From the NCBI GenBank assembly GCA_036340215.1, contig JAYYZF010000072.1, positions 1 to 21,964 on the forward strand: a DNA stretch of 21,964 bases, read 5' to 3'. The stretch is from JABJPE01 sp036340215. GTDB taxonomy: Bacteria > Pseudomonadota > Gammaproteobacteria > Comchoanobacterales > Comchoanobacteraceae. The notes beneath the pieces were generated by a model. That model was not told the origin of the DNA, made no database searches, and worked only from the letters and a program-made list of their open reading frames with translations. Positions 8,005-15,801 of this stretch are shown piece by piece (positions within the stretch are counted from its first letter, which is position 1; each line of letters starts with the position of its first letter). Position numbers and translations under genes: made by a program.

Positions 8005-8467
8005 AAATATTTATAAAGATCTTGAGAGAATTTATCGATCTCATAACGCTATAGCTTTAATTGGCGCTCAAGGAGTTGGCAAGACCACTGTTGGGAAGCA
8101 GCTTGCTTTAGATGTGGGAGCAGAGTGGCTTGACACTGATCATTTGATGATAAACTATTATAATAAAAGGTTTACAGCTAACGTAATTAGCGCTAAGGAA
8201 ATATATAAACAGTTAGGAAGTAGAGCTTTTCGAGATTTAGAGCGAGAAGTTATAGCTACTATTGATTTTACTAAACCAGACTTAGTTGTAAGTATGGGGG
8301 GTGGATCACATCTTTTCCAAAGAAGTTTAAAATTAAAAAAAGAAGCTACTTTTGTCTTGTTGTTCCGATTCAGCGATTTTTTTTCTCTTCGGGGCTTATT
8401 GAGGCTCCTATCTGGTTATTTTTGGTGTCATTATTATCTGCGTTTAACTCCAGATTGCTATCATTGA
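7991..8467 (+). pseudogene. aroK: Shikimate kinase, 3'-truncated
   Basis: The first 124 or so residues are a shikimate kinase: Walker A GAQGVGKTT at 25-33, the shikimate-binding DTD at 48-50, SAKEIYKQLGSRAFRDLE at 68-84 with the substrate-binding Arg, and MGGGSHLF with GGG at 103-105. After FVLL (residues 122-124) the similarity stops. Family members continue for about 70 more residues, including the LID loop with its RPLL-type motif and the adenine-binding and phosphate-binding Arg. Here the frame instead runs 34 residues into the antisense of the membrane protein gene that ends at 8370. The break thus lies around 8355-8370. The start is a TTG at 7991, inside the end of aroA, with GGGG 6 bases before it. 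The product should be inactive; a functional kinase would have to be elsewhere. Confidence 0.8.
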
Positions 8468-9611
8468 TCTTGAGGTTGGTGGTATCAGCTTGAGTCTCAA
8501 ATAATTCAGAAGAGCTACTGCCTCCGATTGGCTTAGATGCAGTAATGCATATTTTTGCTGAAAAAACCAAGCTTGAGACTATTGTAGTTAAAAGAGTGGT
8601 AAGGATAGTAGCAACAACCATGTAGGGATAGAGGGGAGGGTGAAAAAATATTAATCCAGAAGTTACTATTAACAGTAAAGCGAAGGTGATTTGTTGGAAA
8701 AAAGTGAATTGAGCCTCTTCTGGGGAGTATTGAGTTTTTTTACTAACAAGTTGGTGTGTACTCAAGAACATTACGAATGCTCCTAAGGTTGTTAAAGCTG
8801 TTGCTGCAGCAGATATCCCAATAAATCCTGCAAGGAAATTAAATGGATAGCCTAGCCAAGTGAAAATAGCAATTTTTGGGAGAGAGCCACTCCAAATATA
8901 GAATAACCCTATATAGCTCATGACACTGCCAAAAATAGCAAATGATACGTGACATAACTTTCCAAGGTTATTCGTCAATATAGAGGTTTTCTTAATCAAT
9001 CTTTTCCCAAAGTATTTAATTTTGATAATACTCAATTTTACCATTAAGTGTATATCGATATACGCATTAGAGATATTTGTTGCTGCTTTTTTTGCGTTAA
9101 AAAATATCAATGTATACGCTGTTATATCTGCTAGGGCTCTGAGTAATACTAAAGGTACGTGTAAAAGAAAATGTTTTAATATGCCAAAAATAATATGTAG
9201 GGATTTTTTCAAAAAATATTTTAGCAATTCTCCGGGGTACAAAATTATATTCGTCGGAAGTAGTAAAGAGCTAAATGAGCTGCCTATTATGCTTTTTTTG
9301 GGGCTATTCATGAAGTCAGCAATAGCTAACAGTGGCTTGAAATTAATTGTAAGCAATCCAAGTATAACCCACTTGCCGCATATATGTGCAAGTGAGGTTC
9401 CAGCAACTACATTGGCGCTGAACATCAAGATCATAAAAAATAAAGCTGCATCAATTGCATTGTTTTTAACATAATTAATACTTGAGACCAAGCCTGAGTC
9501 ATGTTGTCTTGTTATTAGGTCTGTCACTGACAATAAAAACAAGCCTATAAACCAACCTGTACAAACACCAGCAAATATAAGTCCGGCACTGGGATTCGCT
9601 ATACCTGTCAC
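8370..9611 (-). CDS. C-terminal part of a split multi-pass membrane protein
   Basis: A 413-residue frame starting at a GTG, with no recognisable family. It has about six to eight hydrophobic segments and a hydrophilic tail rich in Asn, Asp and Ser that ends SISPEEKKNR. It is in exactly the same frame as the upstream gene ending at 9675. Between them are a TGA and 20 sense codons (beginning ITIEVAAPFLPTLGHN) that read smoothly into this protein. The GTG falls inside a hydrophobic stretch and has no Shine-Dalgarno site. I infer that this is the 3' half of a single gene of about 857 codons broken by a nonsense mutation, or expressed by readthrough. Whether this half is translated on its own is doubtful. 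Its 3' end abuts the truncated aroK. Confidence 0.6.
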   Translation of the reverse strand: MTGIANPSAGLIFAGVCTGWFIGLFLLSVTDLITRQHDSGLVSSINYVKNNAIDAALFFMILMFSANVVAGTSLAHICGKWVILGLLTINFKPLLAIADFMNSPKKSIIGSSFSSLLLPTNIILYPGELLKYFLKKSLHIIFGILKHFLLHVPLVLLRALADITAYTLIFFNAKKAATNISNAYIDIHLMVKLSIIKIKYFGKRLIKKTSILTNNLGKLCHVSFAIFGSVMSYIGLFYIWSGSLPKIAIFTWLGYPFNFLAGFIGISAAATALTTLGAFVMFLSTHQLVSKKTQYSPEEAQFTFFQQITFALLLIVTSGLIFFHPPLYPYMVVATILTTLLTTIVSSLVFSAKICITASKPIGGSSSSELFETQADTTNLKINDSNLELNADNNDTKNNQIGASISPEEKKNR

Positions 9612-9674
9612 GAAAAAATATACAATATTATGCCCCAGTGTTGGTAGAAATGGTGCTGCAACCTCAATTGTTAT

Positions 9675-10943
9675 TCAGATATACAGTATTGTAAAAAATA
9701 ACATTGAGATTGGGTTTTTCATGCCTAAAACATAAAACTTACTAAGAAATAAATCTATTGCTTGCCATAATCTTGCAATAGGGTTGATATTATAAGGCTT
9801 AAATTTTTCAGTGTTTTCCTGTTTTTTTTGAGAGGGATAGATTAAGCTTTCAATAGTCTTATCTGCTGCCATTACCATGCAAAAGCCAGTTATAATCAGT
9901 ATATACAATGAACAGTAGAAACTTATTCCTGCTAAACCTGCTATCGTAAGAACAATATTTTGTCCGATAACTGTACTTGTAAGTGTGATTGTAAGTAGTA
10001 ACGTTATTGTTGAGTAAGTAGCTGCTTTAACGGGGTTGTTAGCAATAAATTCTGCAATTCTCCCTGGAATAGAGGCAAAAGACCAATGATTTTCATATAT
10101 TTTTTTCATGCTGTTTTCATTTACATCATTTAGTTTTATGGCGATTTTTTTCTCTGAATCTGGTGCTTGATATTGAAAAATTAGCAGTATTATTGTTGTG
10201 ATGAGTATTGATACGAAAATGAATGGTATGCCAAGCTTAAGCGCTAGCCACGCGGTTAAGTTACTAAGAAAAAAATATGAAAGCGTTGATATAATTCCGG
10301 CATATACAAGAATTTGTGCTAGATCTGTTTTACTTCTCTTCTTACTTTTGTTGTCAATGCTAGGTTGTAGCATATGAACTGCGTCTTCAAAGTCTACAGG
10401 CATGCATATTGATGTTTCTTTGTTTTTCCTTTTCTTATTAGCAGAAGGCTTGTAACTATCTATTTCTTCATCAGCATATTCAACAGCATCAAAAATATGA
10501 ATTACTTCCTGTTTCTCAAGCTCAGATTCATTTTTAATTGCATGATCCCATAAATTTTTACGAATCTCTGCTAAAGTTTTAGCTATGCTAATCTTTACGT
10601 TGTAAATCTCTTCTTGATCAACTACACCATTTGCATTGGTAGCAAGTTCTTCTCTGTTTTTAGTATCATTTTTTATTTTTTGTAATTCAGTAACTAGGAC
10701 TTTCCTTAGGCTTATGGGGGTTTTGTTGCTGTAAACTGCTTTTGCGAGGATGTTATATATTTTCTGTGATATTAGGTGATCATTAAAACTACTGTATCCT
10801 CTTTCTTCAATGCGATTTCTTATTATTTCGGCCCCATCACCAGTAATGTTTACCATTCTAGTTGGGCTAGCCATCGTAGATTGGTTAATTTCTTTTAGAT
10901 GAATTGTGTTTAGACTTGATTCGCTTTCCTTTGTGCTTTTCAT
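9675..10943 (-). CDS. N-terminal part of a split multi-pass membrane protein, unknown function
   Basis: 422 residues, no family recognised. Residues 1-205 are hydrophilic, helical and charged, with basic clusters NKKRKNK (169-175) and KSKKRSK (199-205). Membrane segments follow at about 208-228, 236-256, 306-327 and 330-356. A further one begins at 408 and is cut by the stop at 422, in mid-helix (ISMLFFTILYI then TGA). Ending inside a hydrophobic helix argues that this is not the natural C-terminus; the frame continues directly into the gene ending at 8370. A long cytosolic head with clustered hydrophobic hairpins fits an inclusion- or host-membrane protein of an intracellular bacterium as well as an ordinary inner-membrane protein. 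No clear Shine-Dalgarno precedes the ATG. A near-consensus promoter lies 41 bases upstream and shares its -35 with parC. Confidence 0.65.
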   Translation of the reverse strand: MKSTKESESSLNTIHLKEINQSTMASPTRMVNITGDGAEIIRNRIEERGYSSFNDHLISQKIYNILAKAVYSNKTPISLRKVLVTELQKIKNDTKNREELATNANGVVDQEEIYNVKISIAKTLAEIRKNLWDHAIKNESELEKQEVIHIFDAVEYADEEIDSYKPSANKKRKNKETSICMPVDFEDAVHMLQPSIDNKSKKRSKTDLAQILVYAGIISTLSYFFLSNLTAWLALKLGIPFIFVSILITTIILLIFQYQAPDSEKKIAIKLNDVNENSMKKIYENHWSFASIPGRIAEFIANNPVKAATYSTITLLLTITLTSTVIGQNIVLTIAGLAGISFYCSLYILIITGFCMVMAADKTIESLIYPSQKKQENTEKFKPYNINPIARLWQAIDLFLSKFYVLGMKNPISMLFFTILYI

Positions 10944-10983
10944 TTTTATCTACTTGTTATTTATGGAATATTACTAAGGTTGA

Positions 10984-11012
10984 ATTATACTATTTATATC
11001 TTTGTTTTGCAA
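10984..11012 (-). promoter_or_regulatory. Sigma70-type promoter for the split membrane protein gene
   Basis: On the minus strand, TTGCAA (11012-11007), a 17-base spacer and TATAAT (10989-10984) form a near-consensus sigma70 promoter. The -10 ends 41 bases before the ATG at 10943. The TTGCAA hexamer is its own reverse complement and also fits as the -35 of the parC promoter in the opposite direction. Confidence 0.5.
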
Positions 11013-11035
11013 TGTTTATATAAGTTTGTTTTAAT
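11007..11035 (+). promoter_or_regulatory. Sigma70-type promoter for parC
   Basis: TTGCAA at 11007-11012, a 17-base spacer, then TTTAAT at 11030-11035. The expected transcript would have a leader of roughly 55 bases before the parC ATG at 11097. The -35 hexamer is palindromic and coincides base for base with that of the divergent membrane protein promoter. Confidence 0.42.
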
Positions 11036-11096
11036 ATAGGTGTATTTTATTAATTGTTAAAATTACAATTTTTGATTTTAAATAAAGGGGATAACT

Positions 11097-13364
11097 ATGA
11101 TCGCTAATGAAGGTGTTGAAATTAAATCTATTTCAGACTTCGCGGAAAGCTCATATCTTGATTATTCGATGTATGTTATTCTTGATAGGGCTTTACCTCA
11201 TTTGGCAGATGGCTTAAAACCAGTTCAACGTCGTATAATTTATGCAATGAGCGAGTTGGGCCTTAAAAGCACTTCTAAATACAAAAAGTCAGCAAGAACT
11301 GTTGGTGATGTGCTAGGTAAGTTCCACCCACATGGTGATCAATCTTGTTACGAGGCCATGGTGCTCTTAGCACAGCCTTTTTCTTACAGATACCCGTTAA
11401 TAGATGGTCAGGGTAATTGGGGATCTATCGATGACCCCAAATCATTCGCAGCGATGCGTTACACGGAAGCAAAACTGTCACGATATGCACAGATATTACT
11501 GAGTGAGTTAGGTGAAGGCACAGTTGAGTGGCAGCCTAACTTTGATGGCACGCTTAAGGAGCCATGTTTACTTCCAGCTCGTCTACCAAATATGCTGCTC
11601 AATGGTGCTTCTGGCATAGCCGTTGGAATGGCCACGGATATTCCTCCTCATAATTTAACTGAGATAATCAATGCTTGTCTTTATATTTTAGATAATGATG
11701 AAGTTACTGATTTAGAGATACTCGAGCATATACAAGGACCTGATTATCCTACAGGTGGCCAGATAATAACTAGCAGAGATGAAATATCAGAAATATATCG
11801 TCTGGGGCGAGGTGCTATAAAAGTCAGAGCAAAAGTAATACAAGAAAAAGCCGAGATTATAATAACCGAACTGCCTTTCCAGGTTTCTGCTAGTAAGGTT
11901 ATGTTGCAAATTGCGGAACAGATGCGAGCAAAAAAATTACCAATGTTAGTTGATATCCGTGATGAGTCAGATCATGAGACACCGATAAGAATTGTTTTGG
12001 TATTGAGGTCAAACAGAGTTGATCAAGATGAGTTGCTTTCCCATTTATTTGCTTCAACCGATTTAGAAAAGTCACATAGGCTTAACTTAAATGTTATTGA
12101 TTTAAAAAGATCCCCTAAAGTTAAGAGTATTCCGCAAATTTTACAAGAATGGTTGTTATTCAGAGTCTCTACAGTAAAACGGCGCTTAAATTTTCACTTG
12201 GATAAGATTAATGCGAGATTACATATCCTAGAAGGTTTACTAGTTGCTTATCTTAATATTGATGAAATAATCCGTATTATACGTTACGAAGATCACCCCA
12301 AAGTAGAGTTAATGAAAGCTTTCGCTTTAACTGAGATTCAAGCAGATGCTATTCTTGATACTAAGTTAAGAAATTTATCAAAACTAGAAGAAGAAACTAT
12401 CCAAGCTGAGCAAGATAAATTATTACAAGAGCAACAGCGTCTACAAAAGATTTTATCTAGCGAGAAAAATCTAAAAATGTTTGTTAGAGATGAATTAAAA
12501 GCAGATGCCGATCTTTTTGCAGACCCTAGAAGAAGCGTAATTAAAGAAGCAAAGAAAGCAAAAGTCATAGATTTACAATCTAAAAATGCTATCATTGAGC
12601 CAGTTACCTTAGTGCTATCAAAGAAAGGATGGATTCGTCTTGCTAAAGGCCATGATATAGATGCAAAAGGGTTAAGTTATAAATCAGGTGATGGAGTTGG
12701 ACAAATTGTTAGAGGTAGAAGTGACTATCCTATAATATTTGTAGAAGAGTCTGGTAGAATTTATACTCTATTTCCAGAGCAATTACCCTCAGCAAGGGGG
12801 CAGGGAGAGCCTTTGTCAAAACATCTTGCTCTTAGTTCTAGTGACAAACTTGTGAGTATGTTTATGTCACAGCCATCTTCTCGTGTGCTAGTTATGTCTA
12901 ATCTTGGTTATGGCTTTTATACAGAACTCAACTCACTCATAACAAAGGGAAGTAGGGGTAAGCAAGTTTTATCACTTACTGATGGGACAAAGCCACTTTC
13001 GCCAATAATAATTCCGGAGGGGGAGATGGCCAAAGTAGCCATCGTTTCAAACGTTGGAAGGCTGCTAGTTTTTGATTTTGCTGATTTACCGAAATTAGCA
13101 AAAGGTAAAGGTAATAAACTGATCGCTATTCCAAAAACGAGCTTTAATTCTGGTGATGAATTTGTAGTTACTGCTTTATGTTTTATGAGCTCTGATATCG
13201 TAGAGGTTATTTCTGGTAAGAGGGTTATGATACTTCGTCAGGATGTAATTGAAAGTTACAGTGGATCGCGGGCACAGCGTGGTAAATTTTTACCACGGGG
13301 CTTTAGAAAAGTAGATGCTCTTAGAGTAAAAATCTCTCATAAAGAGCAAGTAGATGAAAGCTAA
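11097..13364 (+). CDS. parC: DNA topoisomerase IV subunit A
   Basis: A 755-residue type IIA topoisomerase subunit that cuts and rejoins DNA and, with ParE, unlinks replicated chromosomes. It follows E. coli ParC along its whole length. SYLDYSMYVILDRALP opens the breakage domain, catalytic Tyr122 follows Arg121 in AAMRYTE, and a coiled segment at about 430-470 precedes the C-terminal beta-pinwheel with ARGQGEPL. That pinwheel lacks the full GyrA-box, and the protein is shorter than typical GyrA, which favours ParC. In the quinolone-determining region the sequence is HPHGDQSCYEAM. Gln82 stands where E. coli ParC has Ser80, while the acidic residue matching Glu84 is kept. The start has AAAGGGG 6 bases upstream. 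The PH-domain and permease genes follow on the same strand. Confidence 0.96.
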   Translation: MIANEGVEIKSISDFAESSYLDYSMYVILDRALPHLADGLKPVQRRIIYAMSELGLKSTSKYKKSARTVGDVLGKFHPHGDQSCYEAMVLLAQPFSYRYPLIDGQGNWGSIDDPKSFAAMRYTEAKLSRYAQILLSELGEGTVEWQPNFDGTLKEPCLLPARLPNMLLNGASGIAVGMATDIPPHNLTEIINACLYILDNDEVTDLEILEHIQGPDYPTGGQIITSRDEISEIYRLGRGAIKVRAKVIQEKAEIIITELPFQVSASKVMLQIAEQMRAKKLPMLVDIRDESDHETPIRIVLVLRSNRVDQDELLSHLFASTDLEKSHRLNLNVIDLKRSPKVKSIPQILQEWLLFRVSTVKRRLNFHLDKINARLHILEGLLVAYLNIDEIIRIIRYEDHPKVELMKAFALTEIQADAILDTKLRNLSKLEEETIQAEQDKLLQEQQRLQKILSSEKNLKMFVRDELKADADLFADPRRSVIKEAKKAKVIDLQSKNAIIEPVTLVLSKKGWIRLAKGHDIDAKGLSYKSGDGVGQIVRGRSDYPIIFVEESGRIYTLFPEQLPSARGQGEPLSKHLALSSSDKLVSMFMSQPSSRVLVMSNLGYGFYTELNSLITKGSRGKQVLSLTDGTKPLSPIIIPEGEMAKVAIVSNVGRLLVFDFADLPKLAKGKGNKLIAIPKTSFNSGDEFVVTALCFMSSDIVEVISGKRVMILRQDVIESYSGSRAQRGKFLPRGFRKVDALRVKISHKEQVDES

Positions 13365-13412
13365 GTTACGCGCGTTATCTTACTTGGGATATATTAATAG
13401 TGGAGATAATTT

Positions 13413-13916
13413 ATGGATAATTATGATATTATCATAGAAAAGGATGAAGATATAATCCTAAAAATTAATTTACATTGGATCTTCTTCAAAACATCTCTGA
13501 TATCTATAATTTTTTCTATTTTAGTCATAATTGTATTACAAACAATCCCCTTTTTCTCAATGCCTGTTTTTTTTGGCTTTAGTGTCAGAGCTATAATGCA
13601 ACTCTTTATAATACTATTCGTCACAATAGGAGCTGTGGATACATATTTAAATTATCAAGCTTCATTTTATATGATAACTAACAGAAGAGTAATTATAAGT
13701 TCAGGATGGATTATAAAGAATACTAGAGATATACTATTGACGAGGATTGAAGGTGTACAAGTTAGGCAAAATATTACAGGAAGAATTTTTAACTTTGGGT
13801 CTATAGTTATCTACGGTATGGGTACATGTGTTGATCGCTTACCATTGCTCCCAGACCCCTTTGGCTTTAGGGCAAAAATACAAGAGCAGATGAGTTTACT
13901 TGAATCAAAAATATAA
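13413..13916 (+). CDS. PH domain-containing membrane protein (YdbS/YvcI-like)
   Basis: A 167-residue protein with two membrane helices (about residues 26-46 and 58-78) followed by a bacterial PH-like (bPH2, formerly DUF304) domain. The domain shows the usual YMITNRRVIISSGWI strand, then RDILLTRIEGVQVRQNITGRIF and FGSIVIYG. The usual order in this family is helices first, then the domain facing the cytoplasm; what it binds is generally unknown. GGAG lies 8 bases before the ATG. It starts 48 bases after parC and ends 6 bases before the amino acid permease, so the three genes may be read together, although they have no obvious shared function. Confidence 0.85.
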   Translation: MDNYDIIIEKDEDIILKINLHWIFFKTSLISIIFSILVIIVLQTIPFFSMPVFFGFSVRAIMQLFIILFVTIGAVDTYLNYQASFYMITNRRVIISSGWIIKNTRDILLTRIEGVQVRQNITGRIFNFGSIVIYGMGTCVDRLPLLPDPFGFRAKIQEQMSLLESKI

Positions 13917-13922
13917 AATGAT

Positions 13923-15107
13923 ATGTTGAAACCATTACACAGCGCAATACTACTAATAGCAGGAACCTCCGTAGGTGCTGGCATGTTAGCTCTACCAATA
14001 GGGATGTCACAGCTTGGTTTTATTCCTTCAGTCTTACTAATGACTTGGGTCTGGTACATCATGTATTTATCTGCATTACTAATGCTTGAGGTAAATTTAC
14101 GTTTCGAACCTGGAACTAATATCATATCAATGGCCGGTATATCATTCGGTATTATGGGTAAGTTATTTGCTTGGACTATTTATTTGTTGCTGTTATACGT
14201 TTTGAACTCAGCTTATTTATCTGCTTTGAGTGATATGATGCATAGATTTTTATCAAACGTTATATCAGTTAAACTTGGGTTTCCTTATGCAGTGATATTT
14301 ATTTCTTTGGTATTCCTAATTTTGATTTTTTATGGGGCCACAAAGGTAGATAAAATAAATAGAATTTTGATGGCCGGCTTAGCTCTAAGCTTTATGGCGT
14401 TGATATATATTTTTTCACCAGCATTGGGCGTTACTAAGTTATACCCTTATAGCTGGTTAGGTATAAATAAAGCTTTACCTCTTCTAGCAACCTCTTTTGG
14501 GTTTCATATTATAATACCAAGTTTAAGATCTTATTTAGATAGTGATGAAGTTAATTTGAAGCGAGCTATTCTTGTTGGTAGCTTAATTCCTCTAGTGATG
14601 TATATATGTTGGCAAATGATGGTTTTTGCCACAGTACCAGTTTACGGACCACGTGGTTTGATTGCTTTGTGGGGTACTGGTAAAGTAAGTTATCTTGTAA
14701 GCTTATTGGCTGATACTCTAGGCAACCCACTCTTAACTGTTGTTATAAATTTATTTTCTTTTTTCATAATAACAACATCTTTTTTAGGCGTATCTCTGAG
14801 CTTATTTGATTTTCTTGTTGATGGGTTTAAGGTTAAAAAGACTAAGCTTATGCGTACATATGTGGCATTATTAACTTTTTTGCCTCCAGTTATTGTCGTG
14901 CTTGCTGATTTCAAAAGCTTTTTTCTAGTATTAAGTTTTGCAGGTGCTCTAGTTGTTTTATTACTATGTCTGTTGCCACTTTCAATGGCTATTGTAGGTC
15001 GATTTAGAGATAGAAACTATAAAAATAAGCTCGTTGGATCCATAGGTATATTTTTAGTAAGTTTTTTTGCTCTATCTGTTATTTTACTAGAGACATGTAC
15101 AGTTTAA
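13923..15107 (+). CDS. Aromatic amino acid permease (TyrP/HAAAP family)
   Basis: A 394-residue polytopic inner-membrane protein with about eleven hydrophobic helices, the size and topology of the hydroxy/aromatic amino acid permease family (TyrP, Mtr, TnaB). The N-terminal signature GTSVGAGMLALPIGMSQLG, with its glycine-rich unwound helix and the following Pro, is diagnostic. YSWLGINKALPLLATSFGFH is also family-like. These carriers import tyrosine or tryptophan with a proton. Intracellular bacteria such as Legionella, Coxiella and chlamydiae often carry them; which amino acid is carried here cannot be said. The ATG at 13923 is 6 bases after the PH-domain gene and has no clear Shine-Dalgarno, so its translation is probably coupled. 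The gene sits in the same window as chorismate synthesis genes, one of which is broken. Confidence 0.92.
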   Translation: MLKPLHSAILLIAGTSVGAGMLALPIGMSQLGFIPSVLLMTWVWYIMYLSALLMLEVNLRFEPGTNIISMAGISFGIMGKLFAWTIYLLLLYVLNSAYLSALSDMMHRFLSNVISVKLGFPYAVIFISLVFLILIFYGATKVDKINRILMAGLALSFMALIYIFSPALGVTKLYPYSWLGINKALPLLATSFGFHIIIPSLRSYLDSDEVNLKRAILVGSLIPLVMYICWQMMVFATVPVYGPRGLIALWGTGKVSYLVSLLADTLGNPLLTVVINLFSFFIITTSFLGVSLSLFDFLVDGFKVKKTKLMRTYVALLTFLPPVIVVLADFKSFFLVLSFAGALVVLLLCLLPLSMAIVGRFRDRNYKNKLVGSIGIFLVSFFALSVILLETCTV

Positions 15108-15349
15108 TTATTAAGAGTTTGAGTTTTAAAGTATTACAACGTCAAAAATCATAAAATTTCTTAATTAAAAAATCTACAAAAGAAGTAGCGCGAGTAAGTT
15201 TACTATACCTAACTTTAGTGCAAAAATTCTCGACTTTTCTTAAATAAAATTCACGGTGTAAATAAGCTGCTTTTTTAGCACTTTAACATAGATGTCGCGA
15301 GTTTTCCTCTGATTTACATCTATAATTAATAATAATTAGTGGGAAAAAT

Positions 15350-15799
15350 ATGCCAAATAATAATGATAAAAATTACATAGATTGCGATGGCGACTGTATA
15401 GAAAAATTGGTTGAGATGCTAGAGATTGCAGATAATCTAAATATTAAACTTAAAAACGGCAATGCTGTAGAAATATTTGTAACAAGTGTTTTATCAGATC
15501 CAGAGCAATATACGGATAAGAGTAAAAATATAACTCATGAAAAAATGTGTGAGCTAGTAGGACCTATGCAGAACGAGATAAATAACTGTTTGCTAAATAA
15601 AGGATCACTCAGTTTAGATGCAAAGCCGGTCCTGATTTTATTGAAGCAGGAGGCTATGCCAGAGAATCAATTACCTATGCATAATAATAAAATTCTTCAG
15701 GGAATAATAGATGCATCAAAGCAAAGGCGTCCATATTTCTCTAGTGAAAATATAGCTCCAAAAAATGGATGCGCGCCAAGAACTAACAAAAATAGTTGA
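15350..15799 (+). CDS. Small hydrophilic protein of unknown function
   Basis: 149 residues, no family recognised. It is soluble-looking, with no signal peptide or membrane segment and an acidic, Cys-containing start (DCDGDCIEKL at residues 12-21). A helical middle follows (about 20-110), then a polar basic tail ending CAPRTNKNS. A GTGGGA site precedes the ATG at a good distance and TATAAT lies at 15321-15326, which supports a real gene. It runs convergently into the ankyrin gene, with stops two bases apart, and stands after a 242-base gap, the longest without a gene in the window. Its position next to the ankyrin/protease-like pair makes an accessory or effector role possible, but that is guesswork. 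Confidence 0.6.
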   Translation: MPNNNDKNYIDCDGDCIEKLVEMLEIADNLNIKLKNGNAVEIFVTSVLSDPEQYTDKSKNITHEKMCELVGPMQNEINNCLLNKGSLSLDAKPVLILLKQEAMPENQLPMHNNKILQGIIDASKQRRPYFSSENIAPKNGCAPRTNKNS

Positions 15800-15801
15800 T
15801 A

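Noticed and set aside
8355..8375. Insertion sequence or transposon end at the aroK break
   Set aside because: No terminal inverted repeat, transposase frame or duplicated target bases were visible around the junction or before parC.
9675..9677. Use of TGA as a sense codon (alternative genetic code or selenocysteine)
   Set aside because: TGA ends clear genes elsewhere in the window, for example the double permease at 3107. No selenocysteine-type structure was evident after this TGA.
15217..15282. Imperfect inverted repeat in the spacer before the small gene, as an RNA gene or terminator
   Set aside because: The stem is short, contains a bulge and is AT-rich; there is no T-run placed as in a terminator. 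I mention it only as part of a low-interest finding.
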